Shown here: positions 44,300 to 53,724 of the stretch, piece by piece
Layout: every line of letters starts with the position of its first letter
Numbering within the stretch: position 1 is the first letter of the stretch
From: MED-G105 sp965263305
GTDB taxonomy: Bacteria; Pseudomonadota; Alphaproteobacteria; Caulobacterales; Parvularculaceae
Assembly (NCBI GenBank): GCA_965263305.1
Contig: OZ253666.1
Coordinates: 1-64,000, forward strand
DNA length: 64,000 nucleotides
Direction of reading: 5' to 3'
Program-made: the position numbers and the translations under genes
Notes under the pieces: model-generated
Databases searched by the model: none
Told to the model about the DNA's origin: nothing
What the model saw: only the letters and a program-made list of their open reading frames with translations

Positions 44300-44698
44300 C
44301 TAATCCAAATACCTTTTCACTTTCTCAAGAAAATCGACAACCGAGATAGGTTTCGCAATATAATCGCGACATCCGCCTTCACGAATGCGTTCTTCATCGC
44401 CCTTCATTGCAAACGCCGTGACCGCAACAACCGGGATTTCCTTGAGATCAGGATCCTTAATAATTTCTTGCGTGACCTGCAGCCCGGAAATTTCCGGCAA
44501 CTGAATATCCATCAGAATAAGATCAGGCGTATGCTCGCGAGCAATATCGAGGGCGTCAGCGCCATTGCGCGCTTCGAGGACGCCGTAACCATGCGCCTCC
44601 AACAAATCGTGGAAGAGTTTCATGTTCAGCTCGTTGTCCTCAACAATCAGGACTGTTTTTGGGCGAGCCGACACGTCAAATTGTTCCATTACCGCCAT
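44300..44698 (-). CDS. divK: Single-domain response regulator DivK
   Basis: An essential polarity and cell-cycle regulator in Caulobacter, phosphorylated and dephosphorylated by DivJ and PleC. 132 residues, one REC domain with VLIVEDNELNMKLFHDLLEA, the phosphoacceptor in LILMDIQLPEISGLQVTQEI, the switch Thr in VAVTAFAM, and the Lys in YIAKPISV. No output domain. It lies 45 bases before pleD in the same operon, an arrangement typical of stalk-forming Alphaproteobacteria and relatives. Confidence 0.95.
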   Translation of the reverse strand: MAVMEQFDVSARPKTVLIVEDNELNMKLFHDLLEAHGYGVLEARNGADALDIAREHTPDLILMDIQLPEISGLQVTQEIIKDPDLKEIPVVAVTAFAMKGDEERIREGGCRDYIAKPISVVDFLEKVKRYLD

Positions 44699-44727
44699 AG
44701 GGAGCCTTGTGGCGCTTATCGCCTTAC

Positions 44728-44742
44728 GTTCCTGTATTGGTC
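44728..44742. promoter_or_regulatory. Possible LexA-like box upstream of dinB
   Basis: GTTC-N7-GGTC differs by one base from the alphaproteobacterial LexA consensus GTTC-N7-GTTC. It lies about 110 bases upstream of dinB and 30 bases upstream of divK. One mismatch and the distance make this weak. Confidence 0.3.
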
Positions 44743-44784
44743 CGAAATTGGTAAGCGTTATTCTGCCAGTTTGACCCTAAGGTA

Positions 44785-44799
44785 TTAATTGATTGTTTA
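44785..44799. promoter_or_regulatory. Possible CtrA-binding site between divK and dinB
   Basis: TTAA-N7-TTTA differs by one base from the CtrA consensus TTAA-N7-TTAA. In Caulobacter divK is under CtrA control, so position and motif agree, but a 15-base degenerate motif is expected to occur by chance from time to time. Confidence 0.4.
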
Positions 44800-44853
44800 T
44801 TCTGCCCCAAAGGGGTCCTAACTCGGCACGGGTCTGTCAAGCATGAGCGGTAA

Positions 44854-46191
44854 ATGACTGAAAAAAAAGATATTTTCAGCGTATGCCTTGATTGCGCAAC
44901 AGCGTTAGATGAGCCCGAAAACACATCTTTGCCGTCATGTCCCACCTGTGGCGGGACCCGAATCAGCCGCCACCGGGAGTTGCCAAACCTCGTAATTGCC
45001 CATGTTGATTGTGACGCTTTCTATGCCGCCATTGAAAAACGCGATCGGCCAGACCTCGCCGATAGGCCCGTTATCATTGGCGGTGGCAAGCGCGGCGTCG
45101 TCAGCACGGCCTGCTATATCGCTAGAACCTATGGCGTTCATTCGGCGATGCCGATGTTCAAGGCATTACAAGCATGTCCCGACGCTGTCGTCGTGAAACC
45201 TGATTTTGAAAAGTACCAGACAGCGAGCCGTCATATTCGAGAGATGATGGGCGCGTTAACCCCATTGGTTGAACCCCTTTCCATTGACGAGGCGTTTCTA
45301 GATCTCACCGGTTGCGAAAGCGTTTTAAACGCGTCGGCGGCGCAAGCTCTCGTGCGCCTTCAGATCAGAGTAAAGGAAGAAGTCGGCGTTTCAGTATCGG
45401 TAGGCCTTAGTTGGAATAAATTCCTGGCGAAACTGGCCTCAGATCTCGACAAGCCCAACGGCTTTACCGTGATCGGCCGGGCGGAAACGGCCGCCGTTCT
45501 GGCCCCGCTGCCCATCACCAAAATGTGGGGCGTGGGCAAAGCGACCGCGAAAAAACTTGAAAAAGACGGTATTCGACAGTTTCGCGATCTTCAAAAACTA
45601 AATGAAGAAACATGCCGTCGGCGCTATGGCGACCACGGCGTTCATTTCAAGAACCTGTCCATTGGGCGCGACGAACGCCAGGTCAAGGTGACGCGAGAGA
45701 CAAAAAGCCTATCGGCCGAAACAACATTTGACGAGGATATCAGCGATTTTGATACGCTTGACGCCAAACTCTGGCGGCTTTGCGAAAAAGTCTCTCGGCG
45801 GTTGAAAGAAAAAAGCCTCACTGGGCGCACCGTGACGTTGAAACTCAGATACGCGAATTTCAAATCCATCACCCGGCAAGCTGGCCTTTCGCGGCCCACA
45901 AACCTGGCGCGCGCCATCTATCACATCGCCCGGCCGTTGCTTGAAGCAGAATGCCCATCAAGAGGCCCCCGGCGCCATCAATATCGATTGATCGGCGTCG
46001 GCCTGTCTGATTTCGGCGATGATAGCGTAACCCAGCAAGAGGACTTTTTCGATGAGACGCCAAAACATTGGGTTGATCAGGAAGACGCCGTCGATGCCAT
46101 TCGGGCGAAATTTGGAGACAGCGCCATCATCAGCGGGCGCGCCCTTAAAGACGGGCGACGGCCAAACGCCAAAAAGCAACAGGGAAATTGA
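44854..46191 (+). CDS. dinB: DNA polymerase IV with N-terminal zinc ribbon
   Basis: A Y-family polymerase for translesion synthesis. 445 residues. The first 45 residues contain CLDC and CPTCGG, forming a zinc-ribbon-like extension before the palm. Catalytic acidic residues are in AHVDCDAFYAAIEKRDRPDL and LSIDEAFLDLTGCE; the thumb has KMWGVGKATAKKLEKDGIRQ. The C-terminal tail lacks an obvious beta-clamp motif in what I can see. The gene is divergent from divK. Confidence 0.93.
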   Translation: MTEKKDIFSVCLDCATALDEPENTSLPSCPTCGGTRISRHRELPNLVIAHVDCDAFYAAIEKRDRPDLADRPVIIGGGKRGVVSTACYIARTYGVHSAMPMFKALQACPDAVVVKPDFEKYQTASRHIREMMGALTPLVEPLSIDEAFLDLTGCESVLNASAAQALVRLQIRVKEEVGVSVSVGLSWNKFLAKLASDLDKPNGFTVIGRAETAAVLAPLPITKMWGVGKATAKKLEKDGIRQFRDLQKLNEETCRRRYGDHGVHFKNLSIGRDERQVKVTRETKSLSAETTFDEDISDFDTLDAKLWRLCEKVSRRLKEKSLTGRTVTLKLRYANFKSITRQAGLSRPTNLARAIYHIARPLLEAECPSRGPRRHQYRLIGVGLSDFGDDSVTQQEDFFDETPKHWVDQEDAVDAIRAKFGDSAIISGRALKDGRRPNAKKQQGN

Positions 46192-46291
46192 CGGTCCTCA
46201 GCAAATTGCACGGGGGGAGAAGATGGTGTAGCGCATCAATAAGAAACCCCACCAATTCAGTTGTGATTTTCGCGATTAAGGATCCATCGCC

Positions 46292-46756
46292 ATGACCTCT
46301 CCAGAAAGTCGGCTAACAGAGCTTTCTATCACCCTGCCAACGCCGGCGGCGCCCGTTGCGAATTATGTTCCATTCGTGATCAGCGCCAACCTTGTTTATG
46401 TGTCCGGCCAGGTCTCCTTTGCCGATGGCGGTTTGATCACCGGCAAATTGGGTGCCGATATGGAGGTTGAGGCGGGGGTTCAGGCCGCGCGGGCTTGCGC
46501 CATCAACTTAATCAGTCAGCTGAAGGTTGCATGTGAGGGCGATCTCTCCCGTCTTGAACGGGTTGTTAAGTTGACCGGGTTTGTAAATTCCACCCCCGAC
46601 TTCACCGACCAACCCAAAGTGATAAACGGCGCGTCGGATTTAATGGTCGATGTTTTCGGCGACGCCGGGCGCCACGCCAGAGCGGCGGTGAGCGCGCCCA
46701 GCCTCCCCTTAGGCGCCGCGGTCGAAGTCGACGCCGTTTTCCAAATCCGGCCATAA
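46292..46756 (+). CDS. RidA / YjgF-family protein
   Basis: 154 residues of the Rid (enamine/imine deaminase) fold. The N-terminal LPTPAAPVANYVPFV, then LVYVSGQVSFADGG, LERVVKLTGFVNS and the C-terminal LPLGAAVEVDAVFQI fit the family. The Arg that binds substrate carboxylate in canonical RidA would fall in the VNSTPDF / RHARAAVSAPSLP region, and R in that segment is present. This looks like a RidA-related subgroup rather than RidA itself. Confidence 0.85.
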   Translation: MTSPESRLTELSITLPTPAAPVANYVPFVISANLVYVSGQVSFADGGLITGKLGADMEVEAGVQAARACAINLISQLKVACEGDLSRLERVVKLTGFVNSTPDFTDQPKVINGASDLMVDVFGDAGRHARAAVSAPSLPLGAAVEVDAVFQIRP

Positions 46757-46766
46757 GCGAAACACC

Positions 46767-47939
46767 ATGGCGGACGGCGGCAGCGAGACTTCTCTTTCCT
46801 TAGAAACCGTTGATGCTGTCTCGACGGTAGACCCGGCGACATGGGATGCCCTCGCCTTTCCGGGGGCGACACCCTACAACCCCTTCGTCAGCCACGCGTT
46901 TTTGTCGGCGCTTGAACAATCCGGTTCCGTCGGCGAGGAGACGGGCTGGCTTCCCCGACCGGCATTGCTAAAGCGCGGCAAGGAAATCCTTGCCGCCGCG
47001 CCCCTCTACCTGAAATTTCATTCCTATGGGGAATATGTATTCGACCATCATTGGGCGGATGCTTATGAACGCGCCGGCGGACGGTATTATCCAAAACTTC
47101 TTTGCGCCGCCCCATTCACCCCGGCGGCGGGGCCCCGCCTTCTCGCCCAGGATAACGAAACCCGCCTCATCCTCGCCAACGCCCTTGGCGATATGGCCAA
47201 ACGCCTTGGCGTTTCCACTCTCCACATAAATTTTGTGGAGGACATCGACCGTCATGCCGCCCTCCAAACTCAGTATCTCTTGCGCGCCGGCGTTCAATAT
47301 CATTGGTTCAATCGCGGTTATAAGTGCTTTGACGATTTTTTGGCGACGTTGACGTCGCGCAAACGAAAGGCCGTGAAACGCGAACGGCGCGAAGCGGCCA
47401 ACACCGATCTTGTTATTCGCCGGCTGCGCGGTAACGAGATCGAGCCCCGCCATTGGGATGCGTTCTGGATCTTCTATCAAGACACGGGCGCGCGAAAATG
47501 GGGCAGCCCCTATTTGACCCGCGCTTTCTTTGATATCATCGCCGACAGCATGACGGATAACCTTCTCATGATCGTCGCAGAACGAGATGGCGCCCCCATC
47601 GCTGGCGCGTTGAATTTCATCGGCGGGGAAGCTCTTTACGGCCGTTATTGGGGCTGTACGGAGCACCATCCATTTTTGCATTTCGAACTTTGCTACCATC
47701 AAGCGGTGGATTTTGCGATCGAGCACGGCCTTGCCCGCGTTGAAGCAGGCGCCCAAGGGGAACACAAGATCGCAAGAGGATATGAACCGATGGAGACAAC
47801 CTCCCTCCACTGGATCGCCGATACAGGCTTTCGTGAAGCGATCGGTGATTATTTACGCCGCGAGCGGGAGCAGAATTCGGCGGAGATTGAATATCTTGGC
47901 ATGCACACGCCTTTTAGAAAAACGAGCGAACCCGAATGA
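46767..47939 (+). CDS. DUF482 / FemAB-like GNAT-superfamily protein
   Basis: 390 residues. GNAT-like layout with conserved blocks TPYNPFVSHAFLSALEQSGS, YVFDHHWADAYERAGGRYYP and KLLCAAPFTPAAGPRLL; a second half with RKRKAVKRERREA and FIGGEALYGRYWGCTEHHPF. These are the marks of the DUF482 family, described as peptidoglycan biosynthesis or recognition, related to Fem-type aminoacyltransferases. The substrate is unknown. It overlaps the DUF2007 gene by 4 bases. Confidence 0.85.
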   Translation: MADGGSETSLSLETVDAVSTVDPATWDALAFPGATPYNPFVSHAFLSALEQSGSVGEETGWLPRPALLKRGKEILAAAPLYLKFHSYGEYVFDHHWADAYERAGGRYYPKLLCAAPFTPAAGPRLLAQDNETRLILANALGDMAKRLGVSTLHINFVEDIDRHAALQTQYLLRAGVQYHWFNRGYKCFDDFLATLTSRKRKAVKRERREAANTDLVIRRLRGNEIEPRHWDAFWIFYQDTGARKWGSPYLTRAFFDIIADSMTDNLLMIVAERDGAPIAGALNFIGGEALYGRYWGCTEHHPFLHFELCYHQAVDFAIEHGLARVEAGAQGEHKIARGYEPMETTSLHWIADTGFREAIGDYLRREREQNSAEIEYLGMHTPFRKTSEPE

Positions 47940-48151
47940 TTGTTATCCACCGGACCTACGACATTCAGCACGCGCGTATTCTTGTCAGCTTTCTACAAGC
48001 GAACGGCGTTGACGCCATCTTGCTCGATGATGCGACCGCCTCCGTCATGCCGTTTGTTACAAAAGGGGTCAGGATCGCGGTCGAAGAAGGCATGGAAGAC
48101 CAGGCCCTAAGACTCATTGAAGAACAAGGCGTTGACGTAAAAGATGTGTAA
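47936..48151 (+). CDS. DUF2007-family small protein
   Basis: 71 residues of the DUF2007 fold (a possible signal-transducing, PII-like small domain): IHRTYDIQHARILVSFLQAN, LLDDATASVMPF and VRIAVEEGMEDQALRLIEE. The start overlaps the stop of the DUF482 gene (ATGA), so the two are coupled. Function unknown. Confidence 0.8.
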   Translation: MIVIHRTYDIQHARILVSFLQANGVDAILLDDATASVMPFVTKGVRIAVEEGMEDQALRLIEEQGVDVKDV

Positions 48152-48202
48152 AGACGCCGCCAACCGAACCAAAGAGAGCACAACACGAGAGCCCATAAGC
48201 CC

Positions 48203-48637
48203 ATGAGCCTAACAACCCCCTATGACCCGAACAACATCTTCGCCAAGATGATCAAAGGCGAAATCCCGTGTGTCAAAATCTATGAAGATGATGATATTTT
48301 ATCGTTCATGGATATCTTTCCGCAAACGGAAGGCCACAGTCTTGTCATCCCGAAAAATGCCGAGGCGACAAATCTCTTTGAGATTGACGCCGAGCCCTTA
48401 ACAACGCTGGTGCACGGCGTTCAAAAAGTCGCCCGCGCTGTGCGCACCGGCCTGGAAGCCGATGGCGTGCGCATCGCCCAATTCAATGGCGCGCCGGCGG
48501 GACAAACGGTGTTTCATATTCATTTCCACATTATCCCGGTCTATGAGGGCGACGCGTTGCGCGCCCATGGCGCCGGTGAACAAGCTGATCCAGCGGCGTT
48601 AGAAGAAATTGCAAGCCGCATTCGCTCGGCGTTTTGA
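48203..48637 (+). CDS. HIT-family protein (HINT-like)
   Basis: 144 residues. The histidine triad HIHFHIIP lies near residue 98, after VRIAQFNGAPAGQTVFHIHF; the N-terminal part has NIFAKMIKGEIPCVKIYEDD. Family members hydrolyse adenosine phosphoramidates or similar nucleotides. It is convergent with aguB, ending 19 bases from it. Confidence 0.9.
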   Translation: MSLTTPYDPNNIFAKMIKGEIPCVKIYEDDDILSFMDIFPQTEGHSLVIPKNAEATNLFEIDAEPLTTLVHGVQKVARAVRTGLEADGVRIAQFNGAPAGQTVFHIHFHIIPVYEGDALRAHGAGEQADPAALEEIASRIRSAF

Positions 48638-48655
48638 TCCGTCAAAGCGCCGTCT

Positions 48656-49501
48656 TTATTGGTCCGTCAGGCGCCCATAAAGATCCGGCCGCCGATCACG
48701 GAAAAACCCAAAGGCCGCCCGTGCTTTTGCGATGTCGGCAAAATCAAACGACGCGGCCAGAACGCCCTCTTCCATGCGATCAAATTCGGTAATGATCTCG
48801 CCGCGATGATCGGCGATAAACGAGGTGCCATAAAAAACCTGGCCATCCTCATCGCCAACGCGATTAGCGGCGATGACAGGCGCAACGTTCGAGACCGCAT
48901 GCCCCAGCATCGCTCGACGCCATGGCGCCGCGGTATCTAGCTCAGGCTCTTCCGGTTCGGCCCCAATAGCCGTCGGATAGAGAAGAATGTCCGCGCCCAT
49001 AAGCATCATGGCCCGCGCCGCTTCAGGGAACCATTGATCCCAACAAATCCCCACACCGACGGCGCCAAAGCGCGTCGACCAGACTTTAAAACCGGTATTG
49101 CCAGGCCGGAAATAGAATTTCTCTTCATAGCCCGGCCCGTCAGGAATATGGGTTTTGCGATAAATCCCCATCAGTGATCCATCAGCATCAACCATAACGA
49201 GGGTATTGTAGTAATGGGGTCCGTCTTTTTCAAAAATTGACAGGGGCAGCACAACACCCAATTCGCCGGCGAGGGGGGCGAGCGTTGTCACGACCGGGTG
49301 TTCCCGCCAGGGATAGGCGGTGGCGAAGAACTCGTCTTTTTCTTCCTTACAGAAATAATGTCCTTGAAACAATTCGGGCGGCAGGATGATCTGCGCGCCC
49401 TGTTTCGCCGCATCACGGATCATCGTCCCCATTTGAACGATGTTCTGGGTCATATCTTTGGTGAAGGATGATTGGATCGCCGCAACCCTAGTTAAAGGCA
49501 T
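48656..49501 (-). CDS. aguB: N-carbamoylputrescine amidase
   Basis: A nitrilase-superfamily enzyme that hydrolyses N-carbamoylputrescine to putrescine, CO2 and ammonia. 281 residues with the catalytic triad Glu (IILPPELFQGHYF), Lys (YRKTHIPDGPGYEEKFYF) and Cys (GVGICWDQWFPEAARAMMLM). It directly follows the agmatine deiminase gene, 4 bases apart, giving the two final steps from agmatine to putrescine in one operon. Confidence 0.94.
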   Translation of the reverse strand: MPLTRVAAIQSSFTKDMTQNIVQMGTMIRDAAKQGAQIILPPELFQGHYFCKEEKDEFFATAYPWREHPVVTTLAPLAGELGVVLPLSIFEKDGPHYYNTLVMVDADGSLMGIYRKTHIPDGPGYEEKFYFRPGNTGFKVWSTRFGAVGVGICWDQWFPEAARAMMLMGADILLYPTAIGAEPEEPELDTAAPWRRAMLGHAVSNVAPVIAANRVGDEDGQVFYGTSFIADHRGEIITEFDRMEEGVLAASFDFADIAKARAAFGFFRDRRPDLYGRLTDQ

Positions 49502-49505
49502 CTTG

Positions 49506-50579
49506 TTACTCCCCGGTGGGCGCCAAGGATGGCTGTTGCTGGGTAATGCAATGAAACGACCCGCCGCCGGTCAACAAATGACGCGCGTCAATGGCGTAAA
49601 CATGGGGGCGATCAAAACAATCGGCAAGGGTTTCCATAGCAAGCTCCGCCGCTGCTTCCTGTTCATCATTGCGGGCATAGATCGGCGCAATGAGGGAATG
49701 GTTCGCGACATAGAAATTCATATGGCTTGCGGGAACGGGCGCGCCCTCCTCATCGGTGACAAGGCCCGGGGACGGCGCCTCGATAATCTCTAACGGGCGC
49801 CCGCCCGCATCGGTTTGCCCATGGAGGGTACGCAGGATATCGGCGTAAATTTCCTTATTCGGGTCGTCATCCCCTGTTGGGCGCATACAGACGACTTTTC
49901 CCGGCGCAACAAAGCGGGCGATGTTATCGATATGACCGTCAGTGTGGTCATTCGTCAGCCCTTCATCCAGCCAGATGATTTTTTCAACGCCGAGGGCGGT
50001 TCTCAACGCCGCTTCAACCTCCTCCTCCGACAATCCCGGATTGCGGTTCGGATTGAGAAGGCATTGGCGCGTCGTCAGCAGAGCGCCTTCACCATCGGTG
50101 TCGATGGCGCCGCCTTCCAAAACGAGGGGAGACATCGCGACATTCACACCGAGATGATCACAAATGATCTCTCTGATTTTCTCATCCGATGGTAAGACAA
50201 ACCGTCCGCCCCAGCCGTTGAATTGAAAGCGCGCGCCAAGCAGCGCGCCGTTTCTTTGCAGAAACACCGGCCCCGTATCGCGCAACCAAATGTCGCCGAT
50301 GGGCGCCTCAATAATCTCGACATGCCCCGCTTTGATATCCGTATCAAAATGGCCCTCCGCCTGGAGCCGCGCCTCATCGCCGCGAAAGACAAGATGCACC
50401 CCCTCCCCTTTGAGGGACGGGTCCTCCGGATCAGGATGAATAATCGCGCGCACTAACGACGCCACTTCCTCTTGCGCCGGGGCAAGATCATCGAGCCATA
50501 AATCCGCCGCGCTTGGCCAACCAACCCAGACGGCGTCATGGGGCGCCCACTCGGCAGGGAAATAGGGTGATGACGTCAT
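49506..50579 (-). CDS. aguA: Agmatine deiminase
   Basis: Converts agmatine to N-carbamoylputrescine and ammonia; a guanidino-group-modifying fold. 357 residues from the ATG at 50579 (two further in-frame starts upstream are less well placed). Motifs: PAEWAPHDAVWVGWP at the N-terminus, LRDTGPVFLQRNGALLGARF, TDGHIDNIARFV, and the nucleophilic Cys near the end (LTGGGSFHCITQQQPS). aguB follows at once. No arginine decarboxylase is seen in the window to supply agmatine. Confidence 0.94.
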   Translation of the reverse strand: MTSSPYFPAEWAPHDAVWVGWPSAADLWLDDLAPAQEEVASLVRAIIHPDPEDPSLKGEGVHLVFRGDEARLQAEGHFDTDIKAGHVEIIEAPIGDIWLRDTGPVFLQRNGALLGARFQFNGWGGRFVLPSDEKIREIICDHLGVNVAMSPLVLEGGAIDTDGEGALLTTRQCLLNPNRNPGLSEEEVEAALRTALGVEKIIWLDEGLTNDHTDGHIDNIARFVAPGKVVCMRPTGDDDPNKEIYADILRTLHGQTDAGGRPLEIIEAPSPGLVTDEEGAPVPASHMNFYVANHSLIAPIYARNDEQEAAAELAMETLADCFDRPHVYAIDARHLLTGGGSFHCITQQQPSLAPTGE

Positions 50580-50711
50580 GATCGGCTCTCTCATGTGAGG
50601 GGAAAAAGAAACAACCCGCCGCTTAACGACCAAAGGGCGCCAACGCAAGCTGCTAAAGCTATTGTTGACGCCCTTTGTTGATAGGCGGTCAGGTTTGACG
50701 CCCGCTGGCGA

Positions 50712-53039
50712 CTAAGATTTATCGACAAGCGCTGGCACGCCGTTGCCATTTCCGGCGTCGTCACCGCTTTCTGGCGCCGGATCCGGAATATACTCAAAAG
50801 TGAGTTTCTTCGGATCCTTCTTATCCACCGCGACCCTTACTACGCCGCCATGGCGCAAGGCGCCGAACAGAATCTCATCGGCGATGGGCTTCTTAATGTG
50901 CTCTTGGATGACGCGCCCCAAGGGCCGCGCGCCCATATCTTCGTCGAAGCCGCGCGCCGCAATCCAGCGCGTTGCTTCCTTATCAACCTCGAAGGTGATT
51001 TGACGATCCGCCAGCTGAATTTCCAGCTGGAGGATAAATTTCTCAACAACCTTGTCGATCGTATCGGCGCCAAGGCCCTTGAAGTTGATGATCGCGTCAA
51101 GACGGTTGCGGAATTCTGGCGTGAACATCCGCTGGATCGCCGCGTCCGTTTCCTCGTCGCGCTTGCCGCCGACAAAGCCAATTGCATTTTTCGCGGCATC
51201 TGAGGCGCCCGCATTCGTCGTCATAATGACGATGACATTGCGGAAGTCTATTTTCTTGCCGTTCGTATCCGTCAGCTGACCATTATCCATCACCTGCAGC
51301 AAGATATTGAAAATTTCCGGATGGGCTTTTTCAATTTCATCTAGCAACAAGACGCAATGGGGGTTTTGATCGATTGCATCCGTCAAAAGACCGCCCTGAT
51401 CGTATCCGACATAGCCTGGCGGCGCCCCAATAAGGCGCGATACTGTATGGCGCTCCATATATTCCGACATATCAAAACGCACGAGTTCCACGCCCATAAG
51501 AGAGGCCAACTGGCGGGCGACCTCCGTCTTGCCGACGCCTGTTGGGCCAGCAAACAGATAATTGCCCACCGGCTTATTTGGCTCACGCAAGCCAGCGCGC
51601 GATAACTTAATCGCCGCCGCGACTTGGTCGATCGCCTCATCCTGGCCATAGACGACCCGGCGAAGATCCTGACCAAGATTGCGTAAGCGTTCGGTATCCG
51701 ATTTGGAAACGGATTTCGGCGGAATGCGCGCCATCTTCGAGATGATCTCCTCGATCTCTTCGGTTCCGATAACTTTCTTGCGCTTATCTTCCGGGAAAAG
51801 CATTTGGCGCGCGCCAGCTTCATCGATCACGTCGATCGCTTTATCCGGCAATTTCCGGTCCGTCATATGCTTGGCCGACAAATCTACCGCGGCGCGGATC
51901 GCCTCATCAGTAAACTCAACGCTGTGGTGCTCTTCAAAAATGGCCTTCAGCCCCAGGAGGATTTTAACCGTGTCTTCGACAGAAGGCTCGGTCACATCAA
52001 TCTTCTGGAACCGGCGGGCGAGCGCACGATCTTTTTCAAAATGCTGACGGTACTCTTTATAGGTCGTCGAGCCCATGCAGCGAAGGGCGCCAGATTGGAG
52101 CGCCGGCTTCAACAGGTTCGATGCATCCATCGCGCCGCCGGAGGTCGCGCCGGCGCCAATGACGGTATGAATTTCGTCAATGAACAGAACCGCATCTTCA
52201 TGCTCTTCAAGTTCTTTCAAGACGGCCTTGATACGCTCTTCAAAATCGCCGCGATAGCGCGTCCCCGCGAGGAGCGCACCCATATCGAGGGAATAAATCG
52301 TGGAATCGCCGAGGACCTCTGGCACCTCTTCGTCGACAATGCGCCGCGCCAACCCTTCGGCGATGGCCGTCTTGCCGACACCTGGATCGCCGACCAGCAA
52401 CGGGTTATTCTTACGCCGGCGGCATAACACCTGGATCGCCCGCTCAACTTCGGCGTCACGCCCAATAAGTGGGTCGATTTTACCTTTGCGGGCCTTTTCG
52501 TTCAGATCGACGCAATAAGAAGAGAGCGCGCTCTCATCCTGCTTGGCGCCCTCCCCGTCTTCAGAGGCGCCGCGCGGTGAACGCGCCGCGCCCTCGCCCG
52601 GGCGTTTAGCCAGACCGTGGGAAATGTAATTCACCGCATCAAAACGCGTCATATCCTGTAGCTGGAGGAAATGGGCCGCGTTCGATTCCCGTTCCGCAAA
52701 AAGCGCGACCAAGACATTCGCGCCTGTTACTTCTTCTCGGCCGGAGGATTGCACATGGATGACGGCGCGTTGGATAACGCGCTGAAAGCTCGCCGTTGGT
52801 TTTGCTTGTTCACCGGTTTCCAGTTTGAGGTTGGAAAGATCGTTTTCAATGAATTCGTAGAGTTGCCGGCGCAGCTCCTCTAGATCCACATTGCAGGCTC
52901 GCATCACGGCCGCCGCGTCCTGATCGGTCGTCAGCGCCAGGAGGAGATGTTCCAACGTCGCTAGTTCGTGCTGACGCTCCGTCGCAAAGCCAATAGCGCG
53001 GTGAAGGGTTTCATCAAGATTTCGACTGAAAGACGGCAA
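50712..53039 (-). CDS. clpA: ATP-dependent Clp protease ATP-binding subunit ClpA
   Basis: An AAA+ unfoldase that feeds proteins to ClpP. 775 residues: the N domain (HRAIGFATERQHELATLEHL), then two ATPase modules with Walker A GDPGVGKTAIAEGLARRI and GPTGVGKTEVARQL, and Walker B VLFIDEIHTVIGAGATSGG and VLLLDEIEKAHPEIFNILLQ. The IGF/L loop that docks on ClpP is visible as KNAIGFVGG. The preceding gene encodes the adaptor ClpS. Confidence 0.97.
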   Translation of the reverse strand: MPSFSRNLDETLHRAIGFATERQHELATLEHLLLALTTDQDAAAVMRACNVDLEELRRQLYEFIENDLSNLKLETGEQAKPTASFQRVIQRAVIHVQSSGREEVTGANVLVALFAERESNAAHFLQLQDMTRFDAVNYISHGLAKRPGEGAARSPRGASEDGEGAKQDESALSSYCVDLNEKARKGKIDPLIGRDAEVERAIQVLCRRRKNNPLLVGDPGVGKTAIAEGLARRIVDEEVPEVLGDSTIYSLDMGALLAGTRYRGDFEERIKAVLKELEEHEDAVLFIDEIHTVIGAGATSGGAMDASNLLKPALQSGALRCMGSTTYKEYRQHFEKDRALARRFQKIDVTEPSVEDTVKILLGLKAIFEEHHSVEFTDEAIRAAVDLSAKHMTDRKLPDKAIDVIDEAGARQMLFPEDKRKKVIGTEEIEEIISKMARIPPKSVSKSDTERLRNLGQDLRRVVYGQDEAIDQVAAAIKLSRAGLREPNKPVGNYLFAGPTGVGKTEVARQLASLMGVELVRFDMSEYMERHTVSRLIGAPPGYVGYDQGGLLTDAIDQNPHCVLLLDEIEKAHPEIFNILLQVMDNGQLTDTNGKKIDFRNVIVIMTTNAGASDAAKNAIGFVGGKRDEETDAAIQRMFTPEFRNRLDAIINFKGLGADTIDKVVEKFILQLEIQLADRQITFEVDKEATRWIAARGFDEDMGARPLGRVIQEHIKKPIADEILFGALRHGGVVRVAVDKKDPKKLTFEYIPDPAPESGDDAGNGNGVPALVDKS

Positions 53040-53092
53040 GATAATATTCCTTTAAACGATACTCATCCGGCGATTAAACCCGACCTGCGCCC

Positions 53093-53428
53093 CTATTCAC
53101 GCTCCATCGTGCATTGCAAAGGGTGCTGATTGCGCCGGGAGATTTCCATCACCTGGGCAACCTTCGTTTCGGCAACCTCGTAGGTGTAGACGCCGCAAAC
53201 GCCGACGCCATTTTGATGAACATGCTGCATAATCCGCACAGCGTCTTCGGAGTCCTTATGGAAAATGGCTTGCAACAACCACACGACGAATTCCTGTGGA
53301 GTGTAGTCGTCATTTAACAGGAGGACTTTATAGAGAGAGGGTCGTTTGGTTTTGGGCGCTGTCTTTGTAACAACGCTAATGCCGGGGGCGCCCTCTGATC
53401 CGTTATTATCTTCTTCTTCGCTCGACAT
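53093..53428 (-). CDS. clpS: ATP-dependent Clp protease adaptor ClpS
   Basis: Delivers N-degron substrates (N-terminal Leu, Phe, Tyr, Trp) to ClpA. 111 residues from the ATG at 53428; a GTG at 53434 is possible. The core LYKVLLLNDDYTPQEFVVWL with the DDYTP substrate pocket, and the His of VHQNGVGVCGVYTYEVAETK, are conserved. A flexible acidic N-terminal extension of about 30 residues enters ClpA. The gene is 53 bases before clpA. Confidence 0.95.
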   Translation of the reverse strand: MSSEEEDNNGSEGAPGISVVTKTAPKTKRPSLYKVLLLNDDYTPQEFVVWLLQAIFHKDSEDAVRIMQHVHQNGVGVCGVYTYEVAETKVAQVMEISRRNQHPLQCTMERE

Positions 53429-53664
53429 CTGCACGCTAACCTGATGCTTCCGTATCTTCTGTTCTTTTCACGCCTTCGTCCCCAAGGGACGGCGCCGCTA
53501 TCCGTTGATCGGCCGTTCCCTCAAGAATATCGAAAAACCGTTGAAAAGACGACAACGGCCGCAACATATTGGGAAAAGGCGCGACATTATTAAAATGTCG
53601 CCCGGTTAGAAGCCCGTTAAGCCTCGTGGGACGAGAGGGAGTAGATAGGCGCTATCGCCCAATA

Positions 53665-53698
53665 AAAAAGGCTCGAAGAACAGCCTTCGAGCCTTTTT
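53665..53698 (-). terminator. Intrinsic terminator of the phasin gene
   Basis: A 14-bp perfect inverted repeat, AAAAAGGCTCGAAG at 53665-53678 and its complement at 53685-53698, surrounds a 6-base loop. On the minus strand it ends in a T-run. It lies 26 bases past the phasin stop and could serve both strands. Confidence 0.9.
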
Positions 53699-53724
53699 CA
53701 TCAAGAATTTTTAGAAAGCGGTTG

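Noticed and set aside
46968..47810. 280-codon minus-strand frame opposite the DUF482 gene
   Set aside because: The plus-strand translation matches a known family; the antisense does not.
53581..53601. GCGACAT palindrome between clpS and the phasin terminator
   Set aside because: Only 7 bp per arm with no T-run and no clear link to a promoter; not enough to call.
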